From Nocardioides sp. BP30 (lineage in GTDB: Bacteria > Actinomycetota > Actinomycetes > Propionibacteriales > Nocardioidaceae): DNA of 64,000 nucleotides. Below the pieces are notes generated by a model, which was not told where the DNA came from, searched no databases, and saw only the letters and a program-made list of their open reading frames with translations. Position 1 is the first letter of the stretch, and the number at the start of each line of letters is the position of its first letter. The stretch is taken from the NCBI RefSeq assembly GCF_029873215.1, contig NZ_CP123620.1, positions 3,596,001-3,660,000 on the forward strand. The letters are read 5' to 3'. Both the position numbers and the translations under genes were made by a program. Shown here piece by piece: positions 51,318 through 59,468 of the stretch.

Positions 51318-52328
51318 ATGGCCCCCACCCTGCGACGCGCAGTCGTCGCCGTGCTCGCCCTGGCGGCAGCGGCCGCGCCCTTCGGCGTACCTGCCTCCGC
51401 CCAGGCCCGTCCCGCCGGACTCGATGTCACCGGCTGGGTGCTCTCCGGCGACTCCCCTGCCGTCGTGCAGAGCAACGCCTCCGGACTGACGACGGTCTCG
51501 GTCGACGGGATCACGCTGAGGCACAGCGGCCGGGCGCTGGCGAACCCCGACCGGGCCAACGCCCTCCAGCTGACCCGGACCGGGCATGCGGCCGGTCTGC
51601 ACGTGGAGCTCGTGCTGAGCAACTACAGCAACCGGATCGGCGACTTCGACCGTACGGCGCTGCATCGGCTGCTCTCCTCGCCCCGACACCGCGGGCGCAT
51701 CGCCGGGCAGCTCGCCCGCGCCGTCCGCCAGGGCGGGTACGACGGGGTCAACGTCGACCTCGAGCTGGTCGGGCGGCGTGACGCGGGCGGCCTGGTGGCC
51801 TTCGTCCGAACGCTCCAGTCCCGGATGCCGCGCGCCCGCACCGTGTCGATCGACGTGAGTGCGCAGACCTCGCGAGCCGCCTATCTCGATCACGGCTATC
51901 GGCTGCGGCAGCTGGGTCGAGTCGCGAACGTGATCGACCTGATGACCTACGACGATCACGGACCCGGCTGGAGCGGCCCAGGTCCGATCGGACCGTTGGC
52001 GTGGCAACGCGCGGCGATGACGGCGCTGCTCGACCAGGTGCCGGCGCGCAAGGCACAGCTGGGATTCGGCGGCTACGGCTACACCTGGGCCCCGAAGGGC
52101 GGTGGTGGCACGGTGACCGACGCGGAAGCGCGAGCCCTGGTCGCCGCCGACCACGCGACGCCCACGTGGAACACCGCCGCCGGCGAATGGACGGCGCGGC
52201 TCTCCGACGGGACGGTCCTCTGGTGGGCCGACGGGCGCTCCTACCGGCTCCGGCTGCAGCTGGCCACGAGCCTGGGCGTCCGCGGCGTCGCCGTCTGGCG
52301 ACTCGGCTCGGTCGACCGGCTCAGCTGA
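51318..52328 (+). CDS. Secreted glycosyl hydrolase family 18-like protein
   Basis: A 336-residue exported protein. Residues 1-29 are a signal peptide ending PASAQA. The catalytic segment DGVNVDLEL (Asp142, Asp147, Glu149) matches the DGxxxDxE motif of GH18 enzymes, and LMTYDDHGPGWSGPGPIGPL is the TIM-barrel loop that follows. Members cleave chitin or peptidoglycan glycans; this one lacks a LysM or other binding domain. Its last 8 bases overlap the convergent gene at 52321. Confidence 0.87.
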   Translation: MAPTLRRAVVAVLALAAAAAPFGVPASAQARPAGLDVTGWVLSGDSPAVVQSNASGLTTVSVDGITLRHSGRALANPDRANALQLTRTGHAAGLHVELVLSNYSNRIGDFDRTALHRLLSSPRHRGRIAGQLARAVRQGGYDGVNVDLELVGRRDAGGLVAFVRTLQSRMPRARTVSIDVSAQTSRAAYLDHGYRLRQLGRVANVIDLMTYDDHGPGWSGPGPIGPLAWQRAAMTALLDQVPARKAQLGFGGYGYTWAPKGGGGTVTDAEARALVAADHATPTWNTAAGEWTARLSDGTVLWWADGRSYRLRLQLATSLGVRGVAVWRLGSVDRLS

Positions 52329-52776
52329 GCGCACCCGGCCGCATCGCCCGCCCGAGAACCTCGTCGGCCGGGAGCGCCCAGATGTCGTCGTCCGTGGCCA
52401 GGTGGATCGGCTCCAGCGGGACGCCGGCGCCACGGCATGCGGTGTAGAGCCCGTCGGCGATCTCCCGGTCGATGCCGTTGGGGCCACCGCCGCCCGGACG
52501 CACGAGCAGCAGCGCGACGCGACCTTCGGGGAGGAGGTCGTCGAGGAGCTCGCGCCACAGCTCGGCCGCGGCCGCGTGGCCGTCGGGGTCGATCTCATCG
52601 GGCAGCTCGGCGATCTCGCAGATCCGTGGCAGCGGGCGGTCGTCGGCAGCGACCAGCACGAACCAGAGGGCACGGGCACGCCAGCCGAGCGGCTGCATCA
52701 GCGCGCGCCACATCTGCTCGACGTCGGTCTGGGACAGCAGGGTCGGAGCGAAGGGCTCCTTGTCGAATACGGTCAT
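52321..52776 (-). CDS. Hypothetical protein, 151 residues
   Basis: Start placed at ATG 52776 (MTVFDKEPFAPTLL); the longer frame runs through repeat-rich intergenic DNA. The protein has an N-terminal Leu-rich helix, a central strand WFVLVAADDRPLPRICEI, and a second LLLVRPGGGG strand with a following His-x8-Ala-Asp segment. The pattern resembles actinobacterial proteins of unknown function with a RadC/JAB-like flavour, but the metal motif is not complete, so no function is given. Confidence 0.6.
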   Translation of the reverse strand: MTVFDKEPFAPTLLSQTDVEQMWRALMQPLGWRARALWFVLVAADDRPLPRICEIAELPDEIDPDGHAAAAELWRELLDDLLPEGRVALLLVRPGGGGPNGIDREIADGLYTACRGAGVPLEPIHLATDDDIWALPADEVLGRAMRPGALS

Positions 52777-52816
52777 GGCTCCACGCTCCGATCGCCGCCC
52801 GACCGGAGCAACCGGG

Positions 52817-52909
52817 TCTCCACAGCAGGTACCTACGCCGGCGATGCCCGTCCACAGGGAGCGCGCCGGAACCTGTTCTCCACAGCGCGATCCGCCGACG
52901 CCCGTCCAC
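52817..52909. repeat. Imperfect direct repeat in the deoD/punA upstream region
   Basis: TCTCCACAGC recurs 60 bases apart (52817, 52877) and CGAYGCCCGTCCAC 54 bases apart (52842, 52896), giving an imperfect tandem duplication of about 55 bases upstream of the phosphorylase promoter. Confidence 0.45.
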
Positions 52910-52948
52910 GAGGCCACCGCCGCTTCCGCGCGTCGTCGTCTCAGGCCG

Positions 52949-52954
52949 TAGGGT
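52949..52954 (+). promoter_or_regulatory. TANNNT -10 hexamer (TAGGGT) for punA
   Basis: TAGGGT ends seven bases before the ATG at 52962 with no Shine-Dalgarno sequence. Confidence 0.5.
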
Positions 52955-52961
52955 CGCCTTC

Positions 52962-53762
52962 ATGACCGAGGCAACCCCGTACGAGCTCGCTCAGGAGGCG
53001 GCCACCGCGCTCGCCCGGATCACCGGAGTCGAGCGCCATGACGTCGCGCTGGTCCTGGGCAGCGGTTGGCTGCCCGCCGTCGACGCCCTCGGCACCCCGG
53101 TCGCCGAGATCGACACCACCGACCTGCCGGGCTTCAGCGCCGCCGCCGTCGCCGGGCACAGCGGCAAGATCCGCAGCGTCCGGGCCGGCGAGAAGAACCT
53201 GCTCGTCTTCCTCAGCCGTACCCACTACTACGAGGGCAAGGGCGTGGCCTCGGTCGTGCACCCGGTCCGCACCGCTGCCGCCGCCGGGTGTCGCGCGATC
53301 GTGCTGACCAACGGCTGCGGCGGTCTCGATCCGACCTGGTCGCCCGGCACCCCGGTGCTCATCAGCGACCACATCAACCTGACCGGCACCAGCCCCCTCG
53401 TCGGCGCCAACTTCGTCGACCTCACCGACCTCTACAGCTCGCGGCTGCGCGCCCGCGCCCGCGAGCTGGACCCGAGCCTGGAGGAGGGCGTCTACGTCCA
53501 GTTCCCCGGCCCGCACTACGAGACGCCGGCCGAGGTCAGGATGGCCGGCATCATCGGCGGCAGCCTGGTCGGCATGTCCACCACGCTCGAGGCGATCGCC
53601 GCACGGGAGGCGAGGATGGAGGTCCTGGGCATCAGCCTGGTCACCAACCTGGCCGCCGGCATCAGCGACCAGCCGCTGAACCACGCCGAGGTGCTCGAGG
53701 CCGGTCGCGCGGCCGCCAGCCGGATGGGCGACCTCCTCGCCCGCATCGTCCCCGAGATCTGA
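52962..53762 (+). CDS. punA: Purine nucleoside phosphorylase (trimeric type)
   Basis: A 266-residue phosphorylase splitting purine nucleosides with phosphate. LVLGSGW near 29 and GHSGKIRSV near 66 form the phosphate site; HYYEGKG near 89, LTNGCGGLDPTWSPG near 113 and MSTTLEAIAAREARMEV near 204 are base- and sugar-site motifs; NLAAGISDQPLNHAEV ends the active site. Length is typical of the trimeric PNP group. Leaderless -10 upstream; a TetR gene follows 62 bases later. Confidence 0.94.
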   Translation: MTEATPYELAQEAATALARITGVERHDVALVLGSGWLPAVDALGTPVAEIDTTDLPGFSAAAVAGHSGKIRSVRAGEKNLLVFLSRTHYYEGKGVASVVHPVRTAAAAGCRAIVLTNGCGGLDPTWSPGTPVLISDHINLTGTSPLVGANFVDLTDLYSSRLRARARELDPSLEEGVYVQFPGPHYETPAEVRMAGIIGGSLVGMSTTLEAIAAREARMEVLGISLVTNLAAGISDQPLNHAEVLEAGRAAASRMGDLLARIVPEI

Positions 53763-53810
53763 GTCGGGGCGGCCCGGGGCTCACCGGGGCGCTTCCCGGT
53801 CGCGGGTGTC

Positions 53811-53816
53811 CTAGAG
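53811..53816 (+). promoter_or_regulatory. TANNNT -10 hexamer (TAGAGT) for the TetR gene
   Basis: TAGAGT ends eight bases before the GTG at 53825, with no ribosome site in between. Confidence 0.45.
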
Positions 53817-53824
53817 TCGTCGCC

Positions 53825-54394
53825 GTGCCGCGGATCGAAGCCGAGAACCTGCCCGCGCACCGCAAGCAGGTGCACGAGCGGGTCTTCCGTGCCTTCGCCG
53901 AGCTGATGGCGGAGCGGAGCTACGACGCGATCACCATGGCCCACCTGGCCGAGCGCGCCGGTCTGGGCAGGACGGCGATCTACCACCACTTCCACGACAA
54001 GGAGGCGGTGGTCGTCGCGTACGCGACCCACGAGACCGACCGGTACATCGACGGCCTGCGAGACCTGCTCGCCACCACGGACGACCCGACCGCACAGCTG
54101 CGGCTCTACGTCCGCAACCATCTCGACTCCGGCGAGCGGTTCCACATGGGCCTCGGACCGCAGCTGTACGGCGTCCTCGGTGCCTCCTCGCGTGCGGAGA
54201 TCCGCGATCACGTCCTGGCTGTGGAGGACGTCCTGCGGGGCATCCTGGTCGCCGGGGCCGACCGAGGAGCGTTCGCCATCGACGACCTACCGGCCACCAC
54301 CTCCCTGATCCACACCTGCCTGACGCCGCGGGACCTGCCGCCGGTCGCCGTGGAGGAGTTCGTGCTGCGCGCCGTCGGTGCCTCGACCACCTGA
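53825..54394 (+). CDS. TetR/AcrR family regulator
   Basis: A 189-residue regulator. The DNA-binding domain is at about 15-62 (SYDAITMAHLAERAGLGRTAIYHHFHDKEAVVVAY), and the C-terminal half is helical and ligand-binding. GTG 53825 starts right after the -10-like hexamer. Its neighbours are purine phosphorylase (same strand) and the convergent heme operon; no operator near either could be singled out, so the target is unknown. Confidence 0.85.
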   Translation: MPRIEAENLPAHRKQVHERVFRAFAELMAERSYDAITMAHLAERAGLGRTAIYHHFHDKEAVVVAYATHETDRYIDGLRDLLATTDDPTAQLRLYVRNHLDSGERFHMGLGPQLYGVLGASSRAEIRDHVLAVEDVLRGILVAGADRGAFAIDDLPATTSLIHTCLTPRDLPPVAVEEFVLRAVGASTT

Positions 54395-54423
54395 TGCGCC
54401 GAGCGACGCCGGACGGGAGCCCG

Positions 54424-54439
54424 GCGCCGCTCACGGCGC
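54424..54439. terminator. Short GC hairpin between convergent genes
   Basis: GCGCCG-4-CGGCGC lies between the TetR gene stop and the end of the heme operon; compact stem without U-tract. Confidence 0.5.
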
Positions 54440-54450
54440 TCAGTCGGCGA

Positions 54451-56064
54451 TCATCTGACCTTCGCTGTCTTCGCGCTCGCCACGGTGACGGTCGTGTAGC
54501 CCGGCCGGCTGATCGTCGTGCGGACACTGAGTCGCTTGCCGCGGAAGGCCTTGGTGACCTTCAGCGTCCGGGTGGTCGCGCCCTTGATCGCCTTCGCGCC
54601 CTTGAACCACTGGTACGTCGCGCGCGCATCGGCCGGCGCGACGACGGTGGCCGTGAGCCTCTTGCCGACCTTGGCCTTGCCCTTCAGGCTCGGCTTCGCG
54701 ACCGCCAGCGTCGCGGCTGCGACCTTGACCGCCGCCGACGTCTTCACGACCGGGGCCGGTGCACCCGCCAGCGTGCCGGTCACCGCGACGGTGATGCGCC
54801 TGCCGACGAGAGCGGGCGTCAGGTCCAGAGCGGTCGAGGTCGCGCCGCTGATGGCGTGATCGTCGGCGAGCCACTGGTAGGCGAGTGCCACGCCGTCGGG
54901 CCCCCAGGTGCCGGCGGTCGCACCGAGCGTGTGACCGACCGTCGCCGTGCCGCTGATCGTCGGCGTCGCGGCCCGGACGGCGGCGAGCCGCGACCAGTCG
55001 ATGGCGACAGGCGTCTCGGTGTCCTGGAGCGTGGTGGAGTGGGAGTGTGCCTGCCAGGTGTAGAGCGAGTAGCTCTTCGCCGGGTCGAGCTTGGAGCGTG
55101 GCACCGTCACGCTGGAGGTGAAGGTGCCGGCCACGATGCTCGACGGCATCACCCAGTTGGCGCCGGCGAAGCCTGCGATCGCGTCCGGGGAGGAGACGTC
55201 TGGGAGTCCGCCGGAGGGCGCCAGGCCCACGTACACGCCCTGATCGCCCGCGTTCACGGCCGGGCTGAACCCGGCGCCGGTCACCGGCAGGGTCACGGCG
55301 TCGTCGGCGACCGTGCCGGTTCCGACGGTGACGCTCGGACCGGGGACGGTGGCGGTGAAGGCGGCCGGCGCCTTCAGGTCCTGACTGGCCGTCGAGGAGG
55401 ACTTGTAGAAGAACGGGCTCACCGATGTCGGCAGCGCATCGACCAGCTCCGGCGACCAGCTGGCATTGTCGACGGGCGTCGCCGTGCCGCTGCTGGTGGC
55501 GTAGCTGGTCCCGGCCGGTACGGCGTTCGTCCACGCGGGTGTGGCCTCCAGGCCGTAGCCGTCCCAGGCGTCGCCGGAGGAGGTGAACGTCGTGAGTGTG
55601 ACGTCGTCCTTCGAGCCGGTCACCGGAGTAGCGCCGGCGATGGACCAGTCGACGTCGGCGCGAATCTCGCCGTTCCCGGCGGCGTCGATCACGATGCTGG
55701 GGTCGGTGAAGTGGAACAGGTAGCGACCGGTGTAGCCGAACTGCAGGCTGCCGCGGTAGTCGACCTCGGTCTGGTGCGTTGCCAGGTCGGTGCGACCGGT
55801 GCCGCCGCTGAACGTCGCCGTCTTCGCGGCGGTGTCCACGGTGGCCCCCTCCGAGCCGACGAAGTCGGCCATGCTGAAGGAGAACGTGCCGGTGGCGGCG
55901 GTGACGTAGCCGGACACGCCCCACGTGAAGGTGGCGCCCGGAGACTCCGCGGCTTGGGCGGACGGCGTCGGCGCGATGAGGGCCGCGCCCGCCGCCGCGA
56001 CGGCTGCCGCGACCAAGGTGGCGACGGATCGGCCAACGGGCCTCCGCCTGCTGAGGTGGATCAT
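54451..56064 (-). CDS. Secreted HtaA-domain heme-binding protein with Ig-like repeats
   Basis: A 537-residue exported protein. Residues 1-39 are a signal peptide ending PSAQA. An HtaA-type domain (about 42-210: GATFTWGVSGYVTAATGTFSFSMADF, GSLQFGYTGRYLFHFTDPS) is the heme-binding module of actinobacterial heme uptake. Two Ig-like repeats with YQW cores follow (about 385-537). There is no C-terminal membrane helix, so it is probably released or held by another surface protein. Last gene of the heme operon; ATGA overlap upstream. Confidence 0.87.
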   Translation of the reverse strand: MIHLSRRRPVGRSVATLVAAAVAAAGAALIAPTPSAQAAESPGATFTWGVSGYVTAATGTFSFSMADFVGSEGATVDTAAKTATFSGGTGRTDLATHQTEVDYRGSLQFGYTGRYLFHFTDPSIVIDAAGNGEIRADVDWSIAGATPVTGSKDDVTLTTFTSSGDAWDGYGLEATPAWTNAVPAGTSYATSSGTATPVDNASWSPELVDALPTSVSPFFYKSSSTASQDLKAPAAFTATVPGPSVTVGTGTVADDAVTLPVTGAGFSPAVNAGDQGVYVGLAPSGGLPDVSSPDAIAGFAGANWVMPSSIVAGTFTSSVTVPRSKLDPAKSYSLYTWQAHSHSTTLQDTETPVAIDWSRLAAVRAATPTISGTATVGHTLGATAGTWGPDGVALAYQWLADDHAISGATSTALDLTPALVGRRITVAVTGTLAGAPAPVVKTSAAVKVAAATLAVAKPSLKGKAKVGKRLTATVVAPADARATYQWFKGAKAIKGATTRTLKVTKAFRGKRLSVRTTISRPGYTTVTVASAKTAKVR

Positions 56065-57473
56065 GGTTGTTCCTTCCTGTCTGTGGCGCCGATGCGCCCT
56101 GGTGCGCCGCCCGAGAGCGCTGTGGGGGTGAGGTGCGTGGCCGTGGGTCGGACGCAGCGACCCGCGACCAGACCGGACGCGGCGAGCGCGAGTGCGCCGA
56201 GCACCCACGGCCACACCGGAGCGGGGGCGGGTGACGCCGGCGCCGAGGCGAGCGCGAGGACGGTCGGGGCCGGAGCTGCCGGGGGGAACGACGCGACGGT
56301 CGTCGACGGTTCGGCCCGGCTGGGGGCGGCCGGTACGGCGACCGGGCGGGCCGAACTCACCGCGGTAAGCGTGACGCTGGTGGTCGCCGCCGGTGACGGC
56401 GCTGCGATCGCCGCGTTGGAGACGACGTCGACGGGCCGCGCGGTCGGCGTGGGCACGGGCGCCCGCACCGGGGCGTCGGCCGAGTAGCTGACAGTCAGGG
56501 GCTGAGGGACCTTGCGGGCATCGGCCGAGCTGCCGCTGGAGTACCAGTAGGAGCTGAGTCCGGAGCGGACCTGGAAGTCGACGTAGGACTGCGGGAAAGC
56601 GCCCCAGTCGGGGCCGGTGCGGTTCTGCGGGGTCGAGCCCGCGGGCAGCGTGACACCGACACCGCGGTACGCCGGGGCCACCGAGAACCCGCCTTCCCCA
56701 CCGAGGTCGACCGGCCCGAGGTCAGCCAGTCTCACCGGGGTCGCCGGGAGCGCCACCCAGGTGCCGGCGTCGGTCTGGGACGAGCCGTACCCGCTCAGGG
56801 TGGCGTCGAGCTTCCCCGTCCCGGCGGTCACGGTGAGCACCGGATCGGAGAGGGAGAAGAATTCCAGGCCCGAGTAGTAGACGACCGTGGCCGAGCCCGA
56901 CCACCGGATCACGGCGTTGCCGGCCTCTCGGTCGACGCTGCCGATGCCGCCGTCCCACACGATCTGGTGTCCGCTGACGGCGCCGGTGGTCAGGGGCCGG
57001 CCGGAGGTGTCCTGGAAGAGCCCCGCCCAGCTGGCAGCGACGTACGACCCGGAGGCGGACAGCTTCTCGATGGCGACGTGGCCATCGCGCTGGCGCCACT
57101 CGGAGGCGGCCACCGTATGGTTGGCCCCCTTGTTCGCGAGCCTCCCCGCGGAGAAGAAGTTGGTCCCGACCGGCGCGGTGCCGTTGGACTCGTCGTTGAG
57201 GCCCCAGCGCAGCTGAGCATCCGACACCTCGGTCGCGCCATTAGCGGACGGCGATGCGGTCGGCGATGCGGTCGGCGACCCGGACGGCGATGCGGTCGGC
57301 GACCCGGACGGCGATGCGGTCGGCGACCCGGACGGCGACGACGTGCTGTCCACAGGATCGGTCACCGCCGCAGCCCGACCGCCGGACGCGACCGTGCCGA
57401 GGAGCGTGCCAGCGGCGAGGAGAAGGGTCGTCAGCGCGACGGCGCTCCGTCGCCGCCGCAGCTCAGCGGACAT
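56061..57473 (-). CDS. Surface-anchored HtaA-domain heme-binding protein
   Basis: A 470-residue protein with an N-terminal signal (1-36), a low-complexity Ser/Pro/Gly/Thr/Ala segment (about 45-75), an HtaA-like domain (about 85-270: LRWGLNDESNGTAPVG, GLFQDTSGRPLTTGAVSGHQIVWDGG, ATLSGYGSSQTDAGTWV), a Pro/Ala-rich spacer, and a C-terminal membrane helix at about 418-440 with a basic tail. It would hold heme outside the membrane and pass it to HmuT. Coupled to both neighbours by overlaps. Confidence 0.87.
   Translation of the reverse strand: MSAELRRRRSAVALTTLLLAAGTLLGTVASGGRAAAVTDPVDSTSSPSGSPTASPSGSPTASPSGSPTASPTASPSANGATEVSDAQLRWGLNDESNGTAPVGTNFFSAGRLANKGANHTVAASEWRQRDGHVAIEKLSASGSYVAASWAGLFQDTSGRPLTTGAVSGHQIVWDGGIGSVDREAGNAVIRWSGSATVVYYSGLEFFSLSDPVLTVTAGTGKLDATLSGYGSSQTDAGTWVALPATPVRLADLGPVDLGGEGGFSVAPAYRGVGVTLPAGSTPQNRTGPDWGAFPQSYVDFQVRSGLSSYWYSSGSSADARKVPQPLTVSYSADAPVRAPVPTPTARPVDVVSNAAIAAPSPAATTSVTLTAVSSARPVAVPAAPSRAEPSTTVASFPPAAPAPTVLALASAPASPAPAPVWPWVLGALALAASGLVAGRCVRPTATHLTPTALSGGAPGRIGATDRKEQP
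57250..57333. repeat. 24-base coding tandem repeat, 3.5 units
   Basis: Three exact 24-base units (57262-57333) and a 12-base partial unit (57250-57261) encode the repeated peptide SPSGSPTA in frame. Exact copies suggest recent slippage, so the spacer length may vary between strains. Confidence 0.8.
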
Positions 57474-58647
57474 CGGAGGACTCCTCGCGACCGGCCGAGG
57501 GGGTCGCCGACACCAGCCGTTGCCATCGCCGGAGCCGGCCGCGCAGCGAGGCCACGACCACCGTGATCACCAGCGCGAGGAGGCCGACTGCAAGGAAGAG
57601 GTACGGCGCCCGGTGGCCGGCTGCCGTCGTCCTGCTGGAGACCGGCACCACCACCGCGAAGTCGGCGGTCGGCTTCAGCCCGGACGCGGCGCCGGTGATG
57701 GCGAGCTCGTGGGTGCCCGCCTGCAGCCGCAGCGGCAACCGCACAACGCCCGCGATCTCACCGCTGGCGCCGGCGGAGAGGGGCCCGACCGCTGCCACGC
57801 CATCGTCCAGACTGACCACCACCTGCTCGCCGGGCCGGAAGCCCGCGCCCACGAAGGTCATCGCTCGGCCGGCCACGGCGGTGGCGCGATCGACGGTGAC
57901 GGTCGCGCCGGCGGCCCTGCCGGTCGCCGCAGTCGCACCCGCAGCCGAGCCGGCGGAGGCCCCGGACGACGTTTCGGCCGGCGGCAGGCCGCCACTGCTC
58001 GTCCCGGCAGACGCGGCGGCGGTCGCCGATGTGCTCGGCGACGGCTGCGCCGCCGGCCCGGCAGCCGACCGGGTCAGGCTCGAGAACCGCACCGGCGTGA
58101 AGGTCTCGTTCGCGCTGTTGGCGACACCGTGCGCCCCGATCGTGATGACCCCGCAGGTCACCTTGCGGCAGTCGATCGTGGTGGCTCTGCCGTCATGATC
58201 GAGCGTGTGCAAGGTCGCCCCGGGTACCTCGAGCGTCGTTGACCAGGTGCCGTCGGCCTTCAGAACACCGCCGTTCGCGGCGGTCGCGGTCGCGCTGCTG
58301 GGAAACGCCACGAACCTCTGGAAGCCGGCGTTGTCCTTGGTCTCGGAGTCCGGGACGTAGAAGTAGTCCTGTCCGGCCTGACCACCCCGACTCGGCCGCC
58401 AGCTGCCCTCGACCGTCCCGAACAGCACGTAGACACCGCCGTACCCACCCTTGATGGACTGGAAGCCGCGCCCCGTCACCGTCAGCCGTGTCGCGTACGT
58501 CGGGTCGGCGACCGCGTCGCCGTCGGCGTTGGCGACGCTGACCCGGGCGGCCGCGTCGGCCGGCGGGGCGATCGCGAGCGGCAGTAGCAGGCTGCCGAGC
58601 AGGGCCGCCGTCGAGGCGGCGACGCGGATCAGCGGACGGCGCGCCAT
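57463..58647 (-). CDS. Cell-surface membrane-anchored protein of the heme operon
   Basis: A 394-residue exported protein: signal peptide 1-33 (ending DAAA), a beta-rich domain with GYGGVYVLFGTVEG and a Cys pair in IDCRKVTCGVITIGAHG near 165-180, a Ser/Ala-rich linker (200-240), an Ig-like segment (TFVGAGFRPGEQVVVSL), and a C-terminal membrane helix at about 348-368 with a basic tail. Proteins of this shape accompany HtaA proteins in actinobacterial heme loci. It overlaps hmuV by 19 bases and the next gene by 11. Confidence 0.8.
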   Translation of the reverse strand: MARRPLIRVAASTAALLGSLLLPLAIAPPADAAARVSVANADGDAVADPTYATRLTVTGRGFQSIKGGYGGVYVLFGTVEGSWRPSRGGQAGQDYFYVPDSETKDNAGFQRFVAFPSSATATAANGGVLKADGTWSTTLEVPGATLHTLDHDGRATTIDCRKVTCGVITIGAHGVANSANETFTPVRFSSLTRSAAGPAAQPSPSTSATAAASAGTSSGGLPPAETSSGASAGSAAGATAATGRAAGATVTVDRATAVAGRAMTFVGAGFRPGEQVVVSLDDGVAAVGPLSAGASGEIAGVVRLPLRLQAGTHELAITGAASGLKPTADFAVVVPVSSRTTAAGHRAPYLFLAVGLLALVITVVVASLRGRLRRWQRLVSATPSAGREESSDVR

Positions 58648-59468
58648 GGCGACCCTCCTGACTCCCCCGTGTGGCCCGGGTCCTCGGTCCGGTCGCCCGC
58701 CGGCACCGTGTGCAGGCGACGCGGTACGACGACGAGGCGGCCGCGGTGCCGCAGTACCTCGACCGGGTGCTCGTAGACCTCGCTGAGCAGCGCCGGTGTG
58801 AGCACCTCCTCGGGGGTGCCGTCCGCGACGAGCGCACCGCCGGACAGCACGCAGATCCGGTCCGCGTAGGCGGCCGCCACGCTCAGGTCGTGCACGATGG
58901 CGGCCACTGCCCGACCGCCGGTGGCGAGACGCCGCGACTCGGCGAGGACCTGGTCCTGGTGGCGCAGGTCGAGCGCGGCGGTGGGCTCGTCCAGCAGCAG
59001 CAGCTCGGTGTCCTGCGCGAGGATGCGCGCGAACGAGGTGCGCGCCTTCTCACCGCCGGACAGCGACGGGAACACCCGTTCGGCGAGGTGCGTGACGTCG
59101 GTGCGGGCCATCGCCGCGGCGACGGCCGCGTCGTCGTGGTCCTCGCGGGCCCCCCGCTCCCACGGCGCCCGGCCCATCCGCACGACCTCCTCGGCCCGGA
59201 AGCCGAACGCCAGCCGGTGCTCCTGTGGCAGCACGGCGCGGCGGCGGGCGAGCTCGAGAGGTCGCCAGGCGGCCAGGTCGACGCCGTCCAGGGTGACGCT
59301 GCCCTCGGTCGGGGCGAGGTCGCCGGCCATGACGCCGAGCAGCGTCGACTTGCCGGCGCCGTTGGGCCCGACCAACGCGACCATCTCCCCGGCGCCGACG
59401 CGGAGGCTGATCCGGTCGATGATCGCGCGTGCACCGACTCGGACGGTGGCCCCCATGACGTGCAGCAT
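58629..59468 (-). CDS. hmuV: Heme ABC transporter ATP-binding protein
   Basis: A 279-residue ATPase for heme import. Walker A is GPNGAGKST near 37, the Q-loop lies in AVLPQEHRLAFGF, the signature is LSGGEKAR near 136, and Walker B is ELLLLDEPTAALD near 153, with H-loop AIVHDLSVAAAYADR. It matches the HmuV/FecE type. ATG 59468 overlaps the permease stop (ATGA). The last 19 bases overlap the downstream surface-protein gene. Confidence 0.93.
   Translation of the reverse strand: MLHVMGATVRVGARAIIDRISLRVGAGEMVALVGPNGAGKSTLLGVMAGDLAPTEGSVTLDGVDLAAWRPLELARRRAVLPQEHRLAFGFRAEEVVRMGRAPWERGAREDHDDAAVAAAMARTDVTHLAERVFPSLSGGEKARTSFARILAQDTELLLLDEPTAALDLRHQDQVLAESRRLATGGRAVAAIVHDLSVAAAYADRICVLSGGALVADGTPEEVLTPALLSEVYEHPVEVLRHRGRLVVVPRRLHTVPAGDRTEDPGHTGESGGSPWRAVR

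Noticed and set aside
57250..57333. CRISPR-like or intergenic repeat
   Set aside because: The 24-base units lie inside a coding sequence in frame and have no spacers.
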